A DNA stretch of 64,000 nt from Ambrosia x helenae (GCA_030844895.1 CM061231.1:90864706-90928705), one strand, 5' to 3'; numbered from the stretch's first letter, positions 43,866 to 54,235 are shown. The notes: generated by a model from the sequence alone, not told the origin. Translations and numbers: made by a program.

Positions 43866-46800
43866 ATTTTTTGACCATTAATTCTAGGGGGGTTTCCGGC
43901 GCGGATAAACCGGGCTGGATTAGAGGGTTGAAAAGAGAGGCAAAAGTGTCGTTTTTGAGTATTCAGGAGACGCATATCTCCTCTGTTCCAGATTCTTTTT
44001 GGGGGCGCTTTTGGGACAATTCTCGGTTTAATTTTATTGCTAGTAATGCGGTTGGGAGGTCCGGTGGCCTTGTGTCGCTGTGGGATCCGTCTCTTTTCTT
44101 GTGCAACACTACGTTGGTTGACCAATATTATGTCTTGGTTTCGGGTGTTCTTGTTGGTTCCCAGGAGAAGATTAATATCCTAAACATCCACGCTCCTAAT
44201 GACGTTGTCCTTAGGAGTCGGCTTTGGGATAAAATTGTCGGATTAAAGGATCATTATGATGGTATGTGGGTTGCAATGGGAGACTATAACGATGTCAGAT
44301 CTGAAGATGAAAGACTCAATTCAGTCTTTGATCCAAGTAGTGCCGTAAATTTTAACATCTTCATTAGTAGGATGGGATGGCAGGAATACCGTATGACGGG
44401 AGGTCGATACACTTATATTTCTGATAATGTTGAAACCAAATATAGCAAGCTTGATCGCTTTTTTGTTTGTGACGAGTTTTTGAAGAGGTGGCCGAATGCA
44501 AAGGTGGAAGCTCGTGGCAAAGGGCCCTCGGACCACTGTCCGGTTTCTCTTTCCTGTATTAACTCGGATTTTGGGCCTAGTCCCTTCAAGTTTTTCAATA
44601 CCTGGCTATGTTCTCTCGAGGTGGCAAAAATTGTTTCTTCCAGAATTGGGAATGGTATCATTGTAGGGAAAGCTGATAGATATCTAGCTTTTGTGCTCAA
44701 AGATATCAAGTTGGATATAAAAGAATGGAAAAGTAGAGCCAAAATTCTGGAAGATAAAGAAAAAGCGGCGTTACAAAAGGCGATCGACCATCTTGATTCC
44801 ATGGCTGAAAATGCGAGACTAAGTAAGGAAGAAAAGAAGCACAGGGCTGACTTTAGACTCAAACTTCGCAAGATCGAGTTGAATAAAGCGAAAGACCTCC
44901 AGCAGAAAGCGAGAATCAACTGGGTCAGGTTTGGTGACGAAAACTCCTCTTTTTTTCATTGTATCATTAACGCGAATAATGTTTCCAGGAGAATACATGG
45001 GCTGAACATTGGTGGAGTTTGGTCTACGGACCCGAGCTCGATAAAGGAGGAGGTGCGAAGCTGGTTCTGTAATCAGTTTGTTGAGTCAATCAAAAATAGG
45101 CCCAAGTTTTCTAATCTTGGGCTCCTTCGGTTGTCTACGGACCAGGCTGACTCGCTTATTAAACCATTTGATGCTGATGAAGTTTGGGCAGCGATCAAAA
45201 GCTGCGATGGCAATAAAGCACCGGGCCCCGATGGATTCCCTCTAAGATTTTTTAAGAAGTTTTGGTGTCACTTTAAACCGCTTTTCATTGGTGTCATGGA
45301 GGAGTTTTTTGTTAATGGGACCATTTCAGCAGGATGCAATTCTTCGTTCATTGCTCTTATTCCAAAGTTAGCGGACTCTCATGCTTTGGAAGACTTTAGG
45401 CCCATCTCGCTTGTTGGTTCTATATACAAGATCTTGGCGAAAACTCTGATGTCTCGTATTAAAGGAGTTATGTCGAGTATTATCTCCCCTACCCAATCGG
45501 CTTTCGTGAACGGGAGAAACATCCTTGATAGCCCTCTTATTGTTAGCGAAGTTGTGACGTGGGCAAAGAAAACAAAAACGCAGATTCTAATTTTCAAAGT
45601 GGATTTCCGAAAAGCTTATGACACTCTTAATTGGAAGTTTCTATTCCGAACTATGGAGTTTATGGGATTTCCGGCTAAATGGATCGAGTGGATTAAAGGG
45701 TGCCTTCATTCGGGTATGAGTTCTGTTATTGTAAATGGTGCGCCAACAAGTGAATTTGCTATTAAAAGGGGTCTTCGACAGGGCGATCCAATCTCGCCGT
45801 TTCTTTTCCTTATTGCTATGGAAGTTATCACTATGTTAATGAACCGTGCGGTGGATTTGGGTATGTATCACGGTGTTAGGCTTCCAAACGACGGCCCCGT
45901 TCTTTCCCACTTGTGTTATGCCGATGACATCCTATTTTTTGGGGAATGGTCAGAGTTTAACATAAGGAGCTTGAATCGTTTTCTTCGCTGGATCAGTCTT
46001 CTTTCTGGTCTGACTATAAATCGGAGTAAATGCCAACTTTTTGGTGTGGGTGTTAGTCCGGCGGAGGTCTCTAGGTGTGCTAAATTTGTTAATTGTAGAC
46101 CGGGCGCATTCCCTTTTACTTATCTTGGTGTGCCCATTGGCACCAACATGAAGATACAAAAACATTGGCTGCCTATTGTGGATAAATGCGCTAAAAAGCT
46201 GTCTTCCTGGAAAGCGCGTCACCTTTCCTTTGCAGGCCGTGTTACTCTGGCCAAAGCTGTCTTGGGAAGCTTAGGTTCCTATTATCTCTCGATTTTTGCC
46301 GCCCCGAAATGTGTTTTAAAACGTCTTGAAGGTATTAGAAGGGACTTCGTTTGGGGATTCTCAAATAGAAGCCGAAAGGTTAGGTGGATAAAGTGGGATA
46401 AGTTGAAACGTCCTAAATGTAGGGGCGGGTTAGGTTTGGGTAGTATCTCCGATTTCAATCTCGCCATGCTCACTAAATGGTGGTGGAGATTGAGAAGGGA
46501 CCCGAATCAATTCTGGGCTAAAGTTGTTATCGCCATCCATGGGAAGTCGCTCAAGTCAAAGATTATTCCGGTCAAAGATTCTTACCCGGGTCTTTGGAAG
46601 GACATCAGCAAGGTGGACGAGGCTATGGCTGCTGAAGGCATCCGCATTAATGATAATCTTAAGGCGTCAGTGGGAAATGGAGTTTTGGTCAAGTTCTGGA
46701 AGGATCGGTGGCTCTCATCGGATCCGTTAAGTGATGTTTTTCCAGATTTGTTTGCTTTAGCTGCCGATAAAGACATCGCGGTGGCTGATTCTTTTTCTAA

Positions 46801-47530
46801 GTTTAATGCGAATCTCACTTGGCATGGAAAATGGAAACGTAAGTTTAGAACAGTGGAGGAATGGCTTTCCTTCGCTAACCTTATGAAAGCAATCAGCGGG
46901 TTTTCTTTTATTGGAAATCGGGATAACTGGACCTGGGCCAATGATGATGGCGAGGATTTCTTGGTGAAGAGCATTCGGAAACAATTAGACTCGGTCAGAC
47001 ATGGCAACGATTCGGACCTCGTCGGTTGGTGGGATCCTTGGGTTCCTCCAAAGTGCAATTTGTTTCTTTGGAGGGCTGTGCTTGGTAGAATAGCGGTCAA
47101 GTCCGAACTAGTGAAAAGAGGTATTTCGATTGATTCCCAGCTTTGTGCTCGATGCGGATACTGTAATGAAGACGTTGACCATGCTTTATGGAGCTGTGTA
47201 TTGGCCAAGGCTGCTTGGTGGCAGGTTCTCAGGTGGGTTCGGCTTCCTTTTCCTTCAGAAGTGTCGTCATTTGCTGATTTAATTGCTTGGTTCAAAGATT
47301 CCCCGGGCTCGAAGGTTTGGAAGAGATTCATTTGTACAGTTGTGTGCGCTATGGTATGGCGTCTTTGGCTCGCTAGGAACTCCAAAATCTTCGAAGGCAA
47401 AGTCATTCCGGTGGGCAAACTGGTTGATCTTATCAAGGAAGATTCGTTTCTGTGGATTAACAACCGAGCAAACGTCCCGAGTCCTTCCTGGGAAAACTGG
47501 GTAGATTTCAACATAGCGGCTAGTCTGTAG
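43862..47530 (+). CDS. LINE ORF2: APE endonuclease, reverse transcriptase, zf-RVT (1222 aa, intact)
   Basis: This is an uninterrupted 1222-codon frame. The N-terminal apurinic-type endonuclease shows SIQETHIS, VAMGDYNDVRS, YSKLDRFFV and GPSDHCPVSLS (residues ~1-230). The RT domain (~430-750) shows GNKAPGPDGFPLRFFKKFW, FRPISLVGSIYKILAKTL, VDFRKAYDTLNW, GLRQGDPISPFLF and the catalytic CYADDILFF. The C-terminus holds the zf-RVT region (PPKCNLFLWRAV, then CARCGYCNEDVDHALWSC, ~1060-1130). Together these nick the target and prime reverse transcription from it. All key residues I can check are present. The codons of a full-length ORF are kept, so the insertion is probably recent or the lineage still active. 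Confidence 0.93.
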   Translation: MNFLTINSRGVSGADKPGWIRGLKREAKVSFLSIQETHISSVPDSFWGRFWDNSRFNFIASNAVGRSGGLVSLWDPSLFLCNTTLVDQYYVLVSGVLVGSQEKINILNIHAPNDVVLRSRLWDKIVGLKDHYDGMWVAMGDYNDVRSEDERLNSVFDPSSAVNFNIFISRMGWQEYRMTGGRYTYISDNVETKYSKLDRFFVCDEFLKRWPNAKVEARGKGPSDHCPVSLSCINSDFGPSPFKFFNTWLCSLEVAKIVSSRIGNGIIVGKADRYLAFVLKDIKLDIKEWKSRAKILEDKEKAALQKAIDHLDSMAENARLSKEEKKHRADFRLKLRKIELNKAKDLQQKARINWVRFGDENSSFFHCIINANNVSRRIHGLNIGGVWSTDPSSIKEEVRSWFCNQFVESIKNRPKFSNLGLLRLSTDQADSLIKPFDADEVWAAIKSCDGNKAPGPDGFPLRFFKKFWCHFKPLFIGVMEEFFVNGTISAGCNSSFIALIPKLADSHALEDFRPISLVGSIYKILAKTLMSRIKGVMSSIISPTQSAFVNGRNILDSPLIVSEVVTWAKKTKTQILIFKVDFRKAYDTLNWKFLFRTMEFMGFPAKWIEWIKGCLHSGMSSVIVNGAPTSEFAIKRGLRQGDPISPFLFLIAMEVITMLMNRAVDLGMYHGVRLPNDGPVLSHLCYADDILFFGEWSEFNIRSLNRFLRWISLLSGLTINRSKCQLFGVGVSPAEVSRCAKFVNCRPGAFPFTYLGVPIGTNMKIQKHWLPIVDKCAKKLSSWKARHLSFAGRVTLAKAVLGSLGSYYLSIFAAPKCVLKRLEGIRRDFVWGFSNRSRKVRWIKWDKLKRPKCRGGLGLGSISDFNLAMLTKWWWRLRRDPNQFWAKVVIAIHGKSLKSKIIPVKDSYPGLWKDISKVDEAMAAEGIRINDNLKASVGNGVLVKFWKDRWLSSDPLSDVFPDLFALAADKDIAVADSFSKFNANLTWHGKWKRKFRTVEEWLSFANLMKAISGFSFIGNRDNWTWANDDGEDFLVKSIRKQLDSVRHGNDSDLVGWWDPWVPPKCNLFLWRAVLGRIAVKSELVKRGISIDSQLCARCGYCNEDVDHALWSCVLAKAAWWQVLRWVRLPFPSEVSSFADLIAWFKDSPGSKVWKRFICTVVCAMVWRLWLARNSKIFEGKVIPVGKLVDLIKEDSFLWINNRANVPSPSWENWVDFNIAASL

Positions 47531-47664
47531 CTTTGTGTTTTGTGGGGTGTTGCCTCTTAGGGCTGTTTCTTTTGTTTCGCTTTATTCCGTTTCCGTTTTG
47601 TACCCCAGCCGCTTGCTGGCTTTTTATATCAATATATAAAGTGTTTTGCCGTTAAAAAAAAAAA

Positions 47665-47942
47665 CAATGTGTAAACTAGGAAAGAATATAAACAAATATA
47701 CTACAAATCAATCTAAATTAACGTGAGTGATTGATGAGCTGTAAGTGTGCTAGCTGTGAAGGTGCTGTTATTAACTAACCTCTTTTATTTTTGCAGGAAA
47801 CTTTTTCATATTTCTATATCCTTATTTTCATTATTATTATTATTTCTTTTACATATGTATATATCTTTCTTTGTTTATTACTCACATCATGTTATGTATG
47901 CAGGCTTTACAAATTCAAGATTTCAACCAAACCGCATTACAC
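47665..47942. repeat. Right arm of the long inverted repeat around the LINE
   Basis: The reverse complement of the left arm (42826-43046 pairs with 47724-47940, ~95% over the non-repeat bases). It starts directly after the LINE A-run with ACAATGTGTAAACTAGGAAA, weakly matching the inverted inner end of the left arm. Confidence 0.85.
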
Positions 47943-48078
47943 CTTATTAACCAAAGAAAATGCGAACTGAACCCGCAACGACCGCATTTGACTCACTAGA
48001 CAGTAGACAGGAAGGGTTTTCTCCTAAATTGCTACCGTTAGACCTTTGGTCCATCCTTGTTAATAAGCCACCTCAATC

Positions 48079-48505
48079 TAGAGGTGCACAAAAACCGGTT
48101 CGGGAACCGAAACCGTAACAAAACGAACCGAAACCGGTCAAAAATCAGTTTCACATACAACCGGCACTAAAAAAATCCCAAACCAAAACCGGGCTAAAAG
48201 TGACGCTAAAACCAATCAAACGAACCGGTACACAAACCGGAACCAAACCGAAACCGGTTTAAGAAAAAAAACATTTTTGGCCATAAACATAAATAAAACA
48301 TTTCTTTTTGTTTGTATTAAAATTCAATTTTCTTCTTTTAAAAAACTTAAAAGGTAATAATAGTTAAATTTTATGTAATTTATATGATTTTAAAGAGTGA
48401 GTATGTACCGGAATGGAACCGAAACCGAACCGGAATCAAAATCGAAACCGGGTAAAAAACCGATTTATCACCGACCAAGCCGGTACGGAACCGAAGTCGT
48501 ATTAA
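48079..48505. repeat. Probable hAT-type MITE fragment rich in AACCGG words
   Basis: The left side starts TAGAGGTGCACAAAAACCGG, a known style of plant MITE terminus, followed by many CCGAAACCGG words. I did not find the matching right terminus or a target duplication. Confidence 0.4.
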
Positions 48506-49436
48506 AGAAATTGAAAAAAAAATAACCCAAGTCGTATCCACGATTTGTTGCGAAACCTTCATTGATAATGAGGTAGGTGTTCACGTATTAAATGTGTATG
48601 CATAATGAACAGAGTCAGCATACTAATCTAAGTAGCTAACAACTTTTCATAACTTCTTGTTATCCTTTTAATTTACATGCACACAAGTCAAAAAAGTGTT
48701 TATTTAGACTATTATCGAGCTCGAACAAGAATAAGAATGGACAATGGATGAGAAAGTTTGCAGACCATGTGCAATGGAACCAAGATTAGGGCAAAAAAAT
48801 GACTCCACCTGATTTACACACCGCACCCACCACCTGAATTGGGGCGTTTTTGGGGCCACTAAAAAAAAGCACGGCGTTTTTTTTTTTTTTTTGGGTTGGG
48901 CCAATCACATTCAATCTAGTTTTCTTTATTATTTGTTTTTATTTTCAAAAAAATTAAATAATTAACATTAAATGATTGATGCTTCATGAGAATTTTCATC
49001 TTACCACTACACCCTCATCCTAATTTGAATCCCTTAATGGTCCTACATGTCACATGTCGATTGTCTATCAATCAGACAACTCTTGCAACATTTACCACTA
49101 ACCCCCAAATGTTTTGTTAAAACCATGTTCTAATTTTTTTTTTTGCTGTATGAGAGGTATTAGGTTTAACAATGTATTCTTTTTACACATACATATATAT
49201 ATATACTTACTAACCGTATCAAATTCATATACAATCCAGACTCTTGTTCATCACTAACATCTTTTTTAATTTAAAATAAAAAAGGTGATAATTAGATAAA
49301 GATAGATAGTGTTTTCATACCAGAAATTTTGAAGTCACAATAGAAGAGAAGTGAGCGAATTAAAAAACCCGCATAATGACTTTATATGGAAAGACAGGGT
49401 ACAAACCTAATTACAAATAAAAATAATCAGATACCA

Positions 49437-49560
49437 ATACCTACCACCACCTACTCCTCCACTAGCCCCAAAAACACCTCCATAACCTGAACCACCACAA
49501 ACACCACCGCCATTGCCTCCAATAACTCCGACATCACCACCACCGATTGATACAGGATTT
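49437..49560 (-). pseudogene. Glycine-rich protein-like fragment
   Basis: The minus strand reads SIGGGDVGVIGGNGGG, then GGSGYGGVFGASGGVGGGRY, the composition of plant glycine-rich proteins. There is no start codon, signal peptide or continuation, and low-complexity sequence can arise by chance. Confidence 0.3.
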
Positions 49561-50043
49561 AAATAAATCATATTAAATTGAAAGAAAATATCCTAAAAAT
49601 ACCAGATGAAGTTGTTCTGAAACATGCAAGTACTATCGGTTGACTGGTATAACCAATACCGAAAGCTACCGCCACTGATCTAGCGGAAAAACTGAATCCA
49701 GGTCAAGAGAAGAAAAAGATAGGTAACAATAACCAAGCAACCAAAAAACAGAGGGTCAAGCCCACCGTCGTGTTTGTATCTCTAACTATGTGTGTGGAAA
49801 TTGGAAAATGAAAGACTCAAGTTTTAGTAGTCCGGAAGTCAAAGAAAACCCACCATCCACTTCTACTTTCTACAACATCCGCCGCTGACTAACTTGTACT
49901 TAATGCATATCAGTTTGTAAACTCAAATTTTTATGAAAAACTCGCCAAGCTTATAGTACCAGCACATGAAGCACACGAATCTTGGTATATAGAGTATATA
50001 AAATAACTACAACAGTTGTGGCTTAACAAACAATATGAACCAA

Positions 50044-50046
<3 letters not shown>

Positions 50047-50098
<52 letters not shown>
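50047..50098. repeat. (ATT)n microsatellite
   Basis: About 17 tandem copies of TTA/ATT. Confidence 0.95.
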
Positions 50099-51664
50099 TT
50101 TTGTGAAAAATAAGATTAAAATGAGTAAATTGTTCATACCATATGGACGGGTGAACTCAGGGATGAGAACATCACACGAGATGAATACAGTACAAAAATA
50201 ACTAGGTTTTGAACAGGTTAATACAACTCGTTTCCTAAAATGTCAACTTGAGCATAAGTTGTTTAATAAACATGTTAACCTGAATATTTTCATTTATCTA
50301 TATCTATAATAAACCAAAGCTATTTTAATGACATGGCACTCAAAGAAGTATTCTCCTCCTTGAGTGTGCCATGTGTCATCCATGTGGCTTTAGGAATAAA
50401 AAGGATTAAAAGAAAAACTTAAAACCGCATCAAAAGATCAAAACCTATTCCACCTAACCCTAATCCCTAATCTCTTATTCGCATCATCGTCTCCACGTCT
50501 CTCAACAGCAGACAAGACTTTCCTTTTCACATCACACCATGCATTTAGGAGGTCCATGCTTGAAGTACCAAGGTGTAATTTATATCATTATCTTCGTATA
50601 TATCCCATCTTTTGAGGTATGGCATGTGAATTTCACCATGTTAATTGTGATGATTATCTACACCTGATGCATTCAATGGTTAATGGATAGGTTTGGATGT
50701 TGAAATAATTAGGTTTGGATGGTTAATGCATTCTTTATGCTTCTGTCAAACAAAAAAAAGGTAAAAATAAGGGCTGAAAATCAGCCAAAATCTTCATGAA
50801 ACAAAAAGAAAATATATATGAAAGGCCAAATATTTTCTAAGGGTTCGATAAGATTGTGTTATTTCTTGGTTGGCTGATGTTCTTTTCTTTGATCTTGAAG
50901 CACGATTTTATGACTGTCCTATACAGCTTTAGAATTAATTTTTGACAGCCAAAACATGGTAAACTTCTAAAAATTCTAATTTAGTATGAGCTTTTGCTTA
51001 AGAAATAGTGAACATAAGGTGTTACTGCAGGGGGCTTTGATGATAAATTGAGTTTTACATAGCAATAAGGTTTGTCCTCGCATTGATGCGGTAACCACCG
51101 TGATGGTGATGTAAATGGCCTCGCCTTCACATCGCAACCGGTTAATGTATTACCATATTGTATGCTTTCTCTCCTTTTGTTTGTTATCTAAGGTTTTATG
51201 TATGTACAATATACTACTGTCTATCTAAGGTATTATGTATGCGTATTATACAATCTAATTATTAATTCCAACATCATATAATTGGTAGGAGTGAATTCTT
51301 CTTTAAATTTTGAATACTGTCGTGTTCAGTTGCATAAAGATGCAAATGGTAGGTCAAAGGAGGACGAAAATAGGTTATGAAGGCTTAGCCGCTACCTACA
51401 ACGACTAAGCAGCACTTACAACGCATCAACTGCCAGTTTTTTTCTTAAACAACATTGCCAGCAGGGAGTGTACAAAGGCGGTGTGGATGGCACCGACAAC
51501 CACAATCACTGCAGGTTTTAGTTAATTCTCAGACTTCATGTTATTCAATTACTTCGTCTAATTGTTAAATGTTTTGCTTTGTTAAATTGTTAAAAAAATT
51601 GTTAAATGTTTTGCTTTGTTAAATTGTTAAAGGCATGCGTTATGTAAGTGAGGTGCGCCACTAT

Positions 51665-51805
51665 GTACAGCCAAATAAGTTCTGTTTACTACCCAAGATA
51701 GGAAAACGGAACAAAAAAGCTCTCCCAGTTAACAAAGATAGATTTATCACCAAGATGTTTCTTCGTGGCAATTCGGTCATCATTGTGCTTAGAAATCCCA
51801 AGTGA
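51665..51805 (+). pseudogene. Captured fragment of small nuclear ribonucleoprotein SmD2 (C-terminus)
   Basis: The translated end KIGKRNKKALPVNKDRF, then ITKMFLRGNSVIIVLRNPK and a TGA at 51803-51805, matches the very conserved C-terminal Sm2 part of SmD2, a core spliceosomal Sm-ring protein. Only the last ~35-45 codons are present. The upstream EMW-type sequence is replaced by unrelated residues, and no start codon or other SmD2 exon is adjacent. It is inside the Helitron, so it is best read as a captured fragment. Confidence 0.82.
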
Positions 51806-52060
51806 AAGGTATTTTTTTTGCTCTTTTTCTCCAAACGTTTAATGTTTTCATTTGTCTTCTTTTTTTTTTTTTTAAACTGTCTCATGTGAAGCATAGTTAT
51901 CAAAGGCGCTAGGCGCACTTAAGTACATAGGCCTCACCTGAGGCTTAGGCACAAGTTGCAAAAAGGTCAGTGTTTTATTTCTCCAATATTTATTCTATTT
52001 GGGTAGGTTTTGTTGCCAAGCATCGGTTAATGATTCTTATGGTTGTCGTTTTTGTAAAGA

Positions 52061-52292
52061 AAACAGAGATAAATCGAGCTGATATTGCACCTTCACTAGA
52101 CGATTTCATTTCCGGTCTCCATTTTGTAGGTAAAAAACTTTGATTGTGAATGAGATTTGATGTTGGTTGACCAATGATAAACAAGTTGTTCAATTGTAAT
52201 CTTATTTTGAGTTTGTGTTGTAGATATAACTATGGATGAGAAGTTTGATGATCGTGCCAATTTGCTTTCTCGAATTGAACTTTTGGAGCGCG
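52061..52292 (+). pseudogene. Captured two-exon fragment of an unidentified gene
   Basis: 52061-52129 encodes TEINRADIAPSLDDFISGLH and ends with a GT donor (52130). After a 94-nt intron ending TTGTAG, 52224-52292 continues in phase 1 with ITMDEKFDDRANLLSRIELL and ends in another GT donor (GCGCG then GTATG). Intact splice borders and frame suggest these are real exons taken from a host gene. I do not recognise the protein. Confidence 0.5.
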
Positions 52293-52399
52293 GTATGTTT
52301 CATAGTTTCTAAACATCTTCACATGGTCCGCAACCTTCAGTAAAGAGAGACGAATTTAGGATTTGTGATTTTGATTTGTAGAGAGTGATGAACTGCGTA

Positions 52400-52444
<45 letters not shown>
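52400..52444. repeat. (TTA)n microsatellite
   Basis: About 15 tandem copies inside the Helitron. Confidence 0.93.
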
Positions 52445-52447
<3 letters not shown>

Positions 52448-52742
52448 CTGTATTAATGTTAAATAACTATAAGTAAATGACTATTGGTAACTGGTAAATT
52501 CAATTTTGGTTCATAATGGTTTGAATTAGAAGTTTGAATTACAACATATTAAATTTTTCAACCCCGGGATGCTCCCGGGGTATAAACTAGTCATATCATA
52601 TACTAAATAAAGATAACGTATATATTAATAATATGATAGTATAATAATTTAATTTAATAATATTTTAAACAAATTAAACGAAAGAGTGTAATGTCATTAA
52701 TTAAAGGTATTTAGGAATCGTACGTCTCCTATTCAGGATTCA

Positions 52743-52886
52743 TACGCCCTAACGGCCTGACTCACGTCACACATTAATAGGACCACCTAAGGGAAGGTCA
52801 TGGGTTCAAATCTCACAAAGAGTAGAAATTTGCCGTTCAAAAAAAAATACGCCCTGATGGCCTGACCCACGTCACACATCAATAAG
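52743..52886 (+). mobile_element. Short SINE-like insertion between 38-bp direct repeats
   Basis: Direct repeats TACGCCCTAACGGCCTGAC (52743-52780) and TACGCCCTGATGGCCTGAC (52848-52886) flank about 67 bp. That segment contains a B-box-like GGTTCAAATCT (52803-52813) and ends in an A-run. This looks like a truncated tRNA-derived SINE, but the repeats are unusually long for a target duplication and no A box is visible. Confidence 0.45.
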
Positions 52887-52934
52887 AGGCTGCCACATAC
52901 CCCAGAATGTGATGTCACATCCTCAAAAATATAA

Positions 52935-54080
52935 GGGGGAAGGGGCGCTTGTTGTATACTTTTTTCACTTAACTGATTTTAACCAATTTTGGACTGCTAC
53001 ATCATTTCACTGATTTACTTCACTGAAATACTTTTTGGAGGCAGCACTCCACTGATTCTTTTATTTATTTTTTTAAATTTCACTTAACTTTTTTTTTTAA
53101 TTTCACACGGTTTAAAGGTAATATTAATTACTTTTACACTATTACAACCGTCCCACCACCAAATCAGTAAATTCAATTTGGAAACCGTCAATTGAATTAA
53201 ATAACATTGAAACCGTTACACCAAACGGTCAGTAATATTGAATTACTTTGAACCATTCGTTCCAAATTTTTTGTATATAAACACAACAAATCGTGGGGTT
53301 AAAACTCACATTTACCACCGTATAAACACACACACACACGCAAATGACTCGCTGGACCTCGGAAGAAAAGATGGTGTTGGTGGTGTGCTACAAAGACGCC
53401 ACAAATGACCCGGTTCTACAACAACGTCAACGCTCGAGGGCCTCGTGCTCGGGCTCCCACCCGGAGGGGTTTTGGGACCATGTGCCGACAGATTTCAACC
53501 GCCACGTCGGCACCAACGACCGGACCATCGTGAGCTTACAGTGGAAGTGGGTCGATCTCAACATAAAGTGTGATTGGTGGACCACCCTATAAGAGAACAC
53601 GTTGAGAGAGGAGCCGGGAATTGACCTGGAGTTGGCTATCGAGTTCATGCATGTGGACTGTGCGGCTCGATACGACAACAGTTTTGACCATGTTGAGGCA
53701 TGGCAACTGTTGCGCCAACTCTAGGTTTTTTTAATTTCTTTTAATGTAATTTATTTTTATGTTTAATAGTAATGAATTTTAGTTTTTTATGTTCCTCTTT
53801 AATGTTTTTTTATTTAATTAGTTTTTAAAACAAACAGTTAAAAATAATAAAAAAAATTATAAAACAAACGGTAAAAATAATAAAACAATACTAAAAAACA
53901 AACGGTTAAAATACAAAAAAATAGTATTGATTTAAGTAAAAAATAAAATAAAAATGGTTACAAGCACGGTAAACGGAACCAGCAAAATGGTTCACGGGAC
54001 CACTACCAGCATGGGTGGTAGCGGTGTTACCGTACTGATAATGGGTACCCGTGACCAATTCGGATGGCGCCCCATCCCCC
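52935..54080 (+). mobile_element. PIF-type element, 1146 bp, complete, with Myb/SANT-like ORF (copy C)
   Basis: The left end GGGGGAAGGGGCGC and right end GCGCCCCATCCCCC are inverted with one or two mismatches. TAA flanks both sides (52932-52934, 54081-54083). This is the only complete copy in the window and defines the family: a left non-coding part of ~400 bp, one 126-codon ORF, and a right non-coding part of ~360 bp. There is no transposase. Confidence 0.85.
53344..53724 (+). pseudogene. Myb/SANT-like PIF-associated protein, one stop
   Basis: Same length and frame as the intact copy at 13792-14172: MTRWTSEEKMVLVVCYKDA, GFWDHVPTDFNRHVG, LQWKWVDLNIKCDWW. A TAA at 53590-53592 replaces the Tyr codon of the intact copy. 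The frame continues to TAG at 53722-53724 with FDHVEAWQLLRQ. Confidence 0.75.
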
Positions 54081-54235
54081 TAATATCACAAGGTGTATGA
54101 AACCCAGAACCCTTAATTAAAATGCTTGATTAAATGACAGGATAAGATGTAAGAACTAAGATAAGATTTACACATAAACGTTCAATGAGTTAATCCAAAA
54201 CATCAACATGACCCAAATTTTAATGTGAGTGAGGG

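Larger units (their letters stand above)
43073..47664 (+). mobile_element. L1-type LINE with intact ORF2, 5'-truncated in ORF1
   Basis: The element carries the end of ORF1, a complete ORF2, a 3' UTR and an A-run at 47654-47664. It lies exactly between the two arms of the inverted repeat. I could not find a clear target duplication. The 5' boundary is approximate. Confidence 0.8.
47943..50302. other. No gene; MITE-like and low-complexity pieces
   Basis: The interval contains an ACCGG-rich hAT-like stretch (48079-48505), T-runs near 48880, a glycine-rich-protein-like patch (49437-49560, minus strand) and an ATT microsatellite (50047-50098). No intact gene is seen. Confidence 0.5.
50303..52590 (+). 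mobile_element. Non-autonomous Helitron, 2288 bp, with captured gene fragments
   Basis: The 5' end is TCTATAATAAACC preceded by A (50302). The 3' end is TATAAACTAG followed by T (52591), so it sits in an A/T target without duplication. Ten bases before the CTAG is a strong hairpin: stem ACCCCGGGA (52561-52569) with TCCCGGGGT (52573-52581), loop TGC. These are the defining Helitron signals. There is no Rep/helicase. The interior contains a piece of SmD2 (51665-51805), two exon-like pieces that splice in phase (52061-52129, 52224-52292), a CGCTAGGCGC MITE end (~51900) and a TTA microsatellite (52400-52444). Confidence 0.85.

Noticed and set aside
44413..47514. Long minus-strand frames opposite LINE ORF2 (168 and 310 codons)
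   Set aside because: Shadows of the strongly coding plus strand, with no domains of their own.
49437..49560. Glycine-rich protein gene
   Set aside because: Listed only as a low-confidence fragment: no start, signal peptide or continuation.
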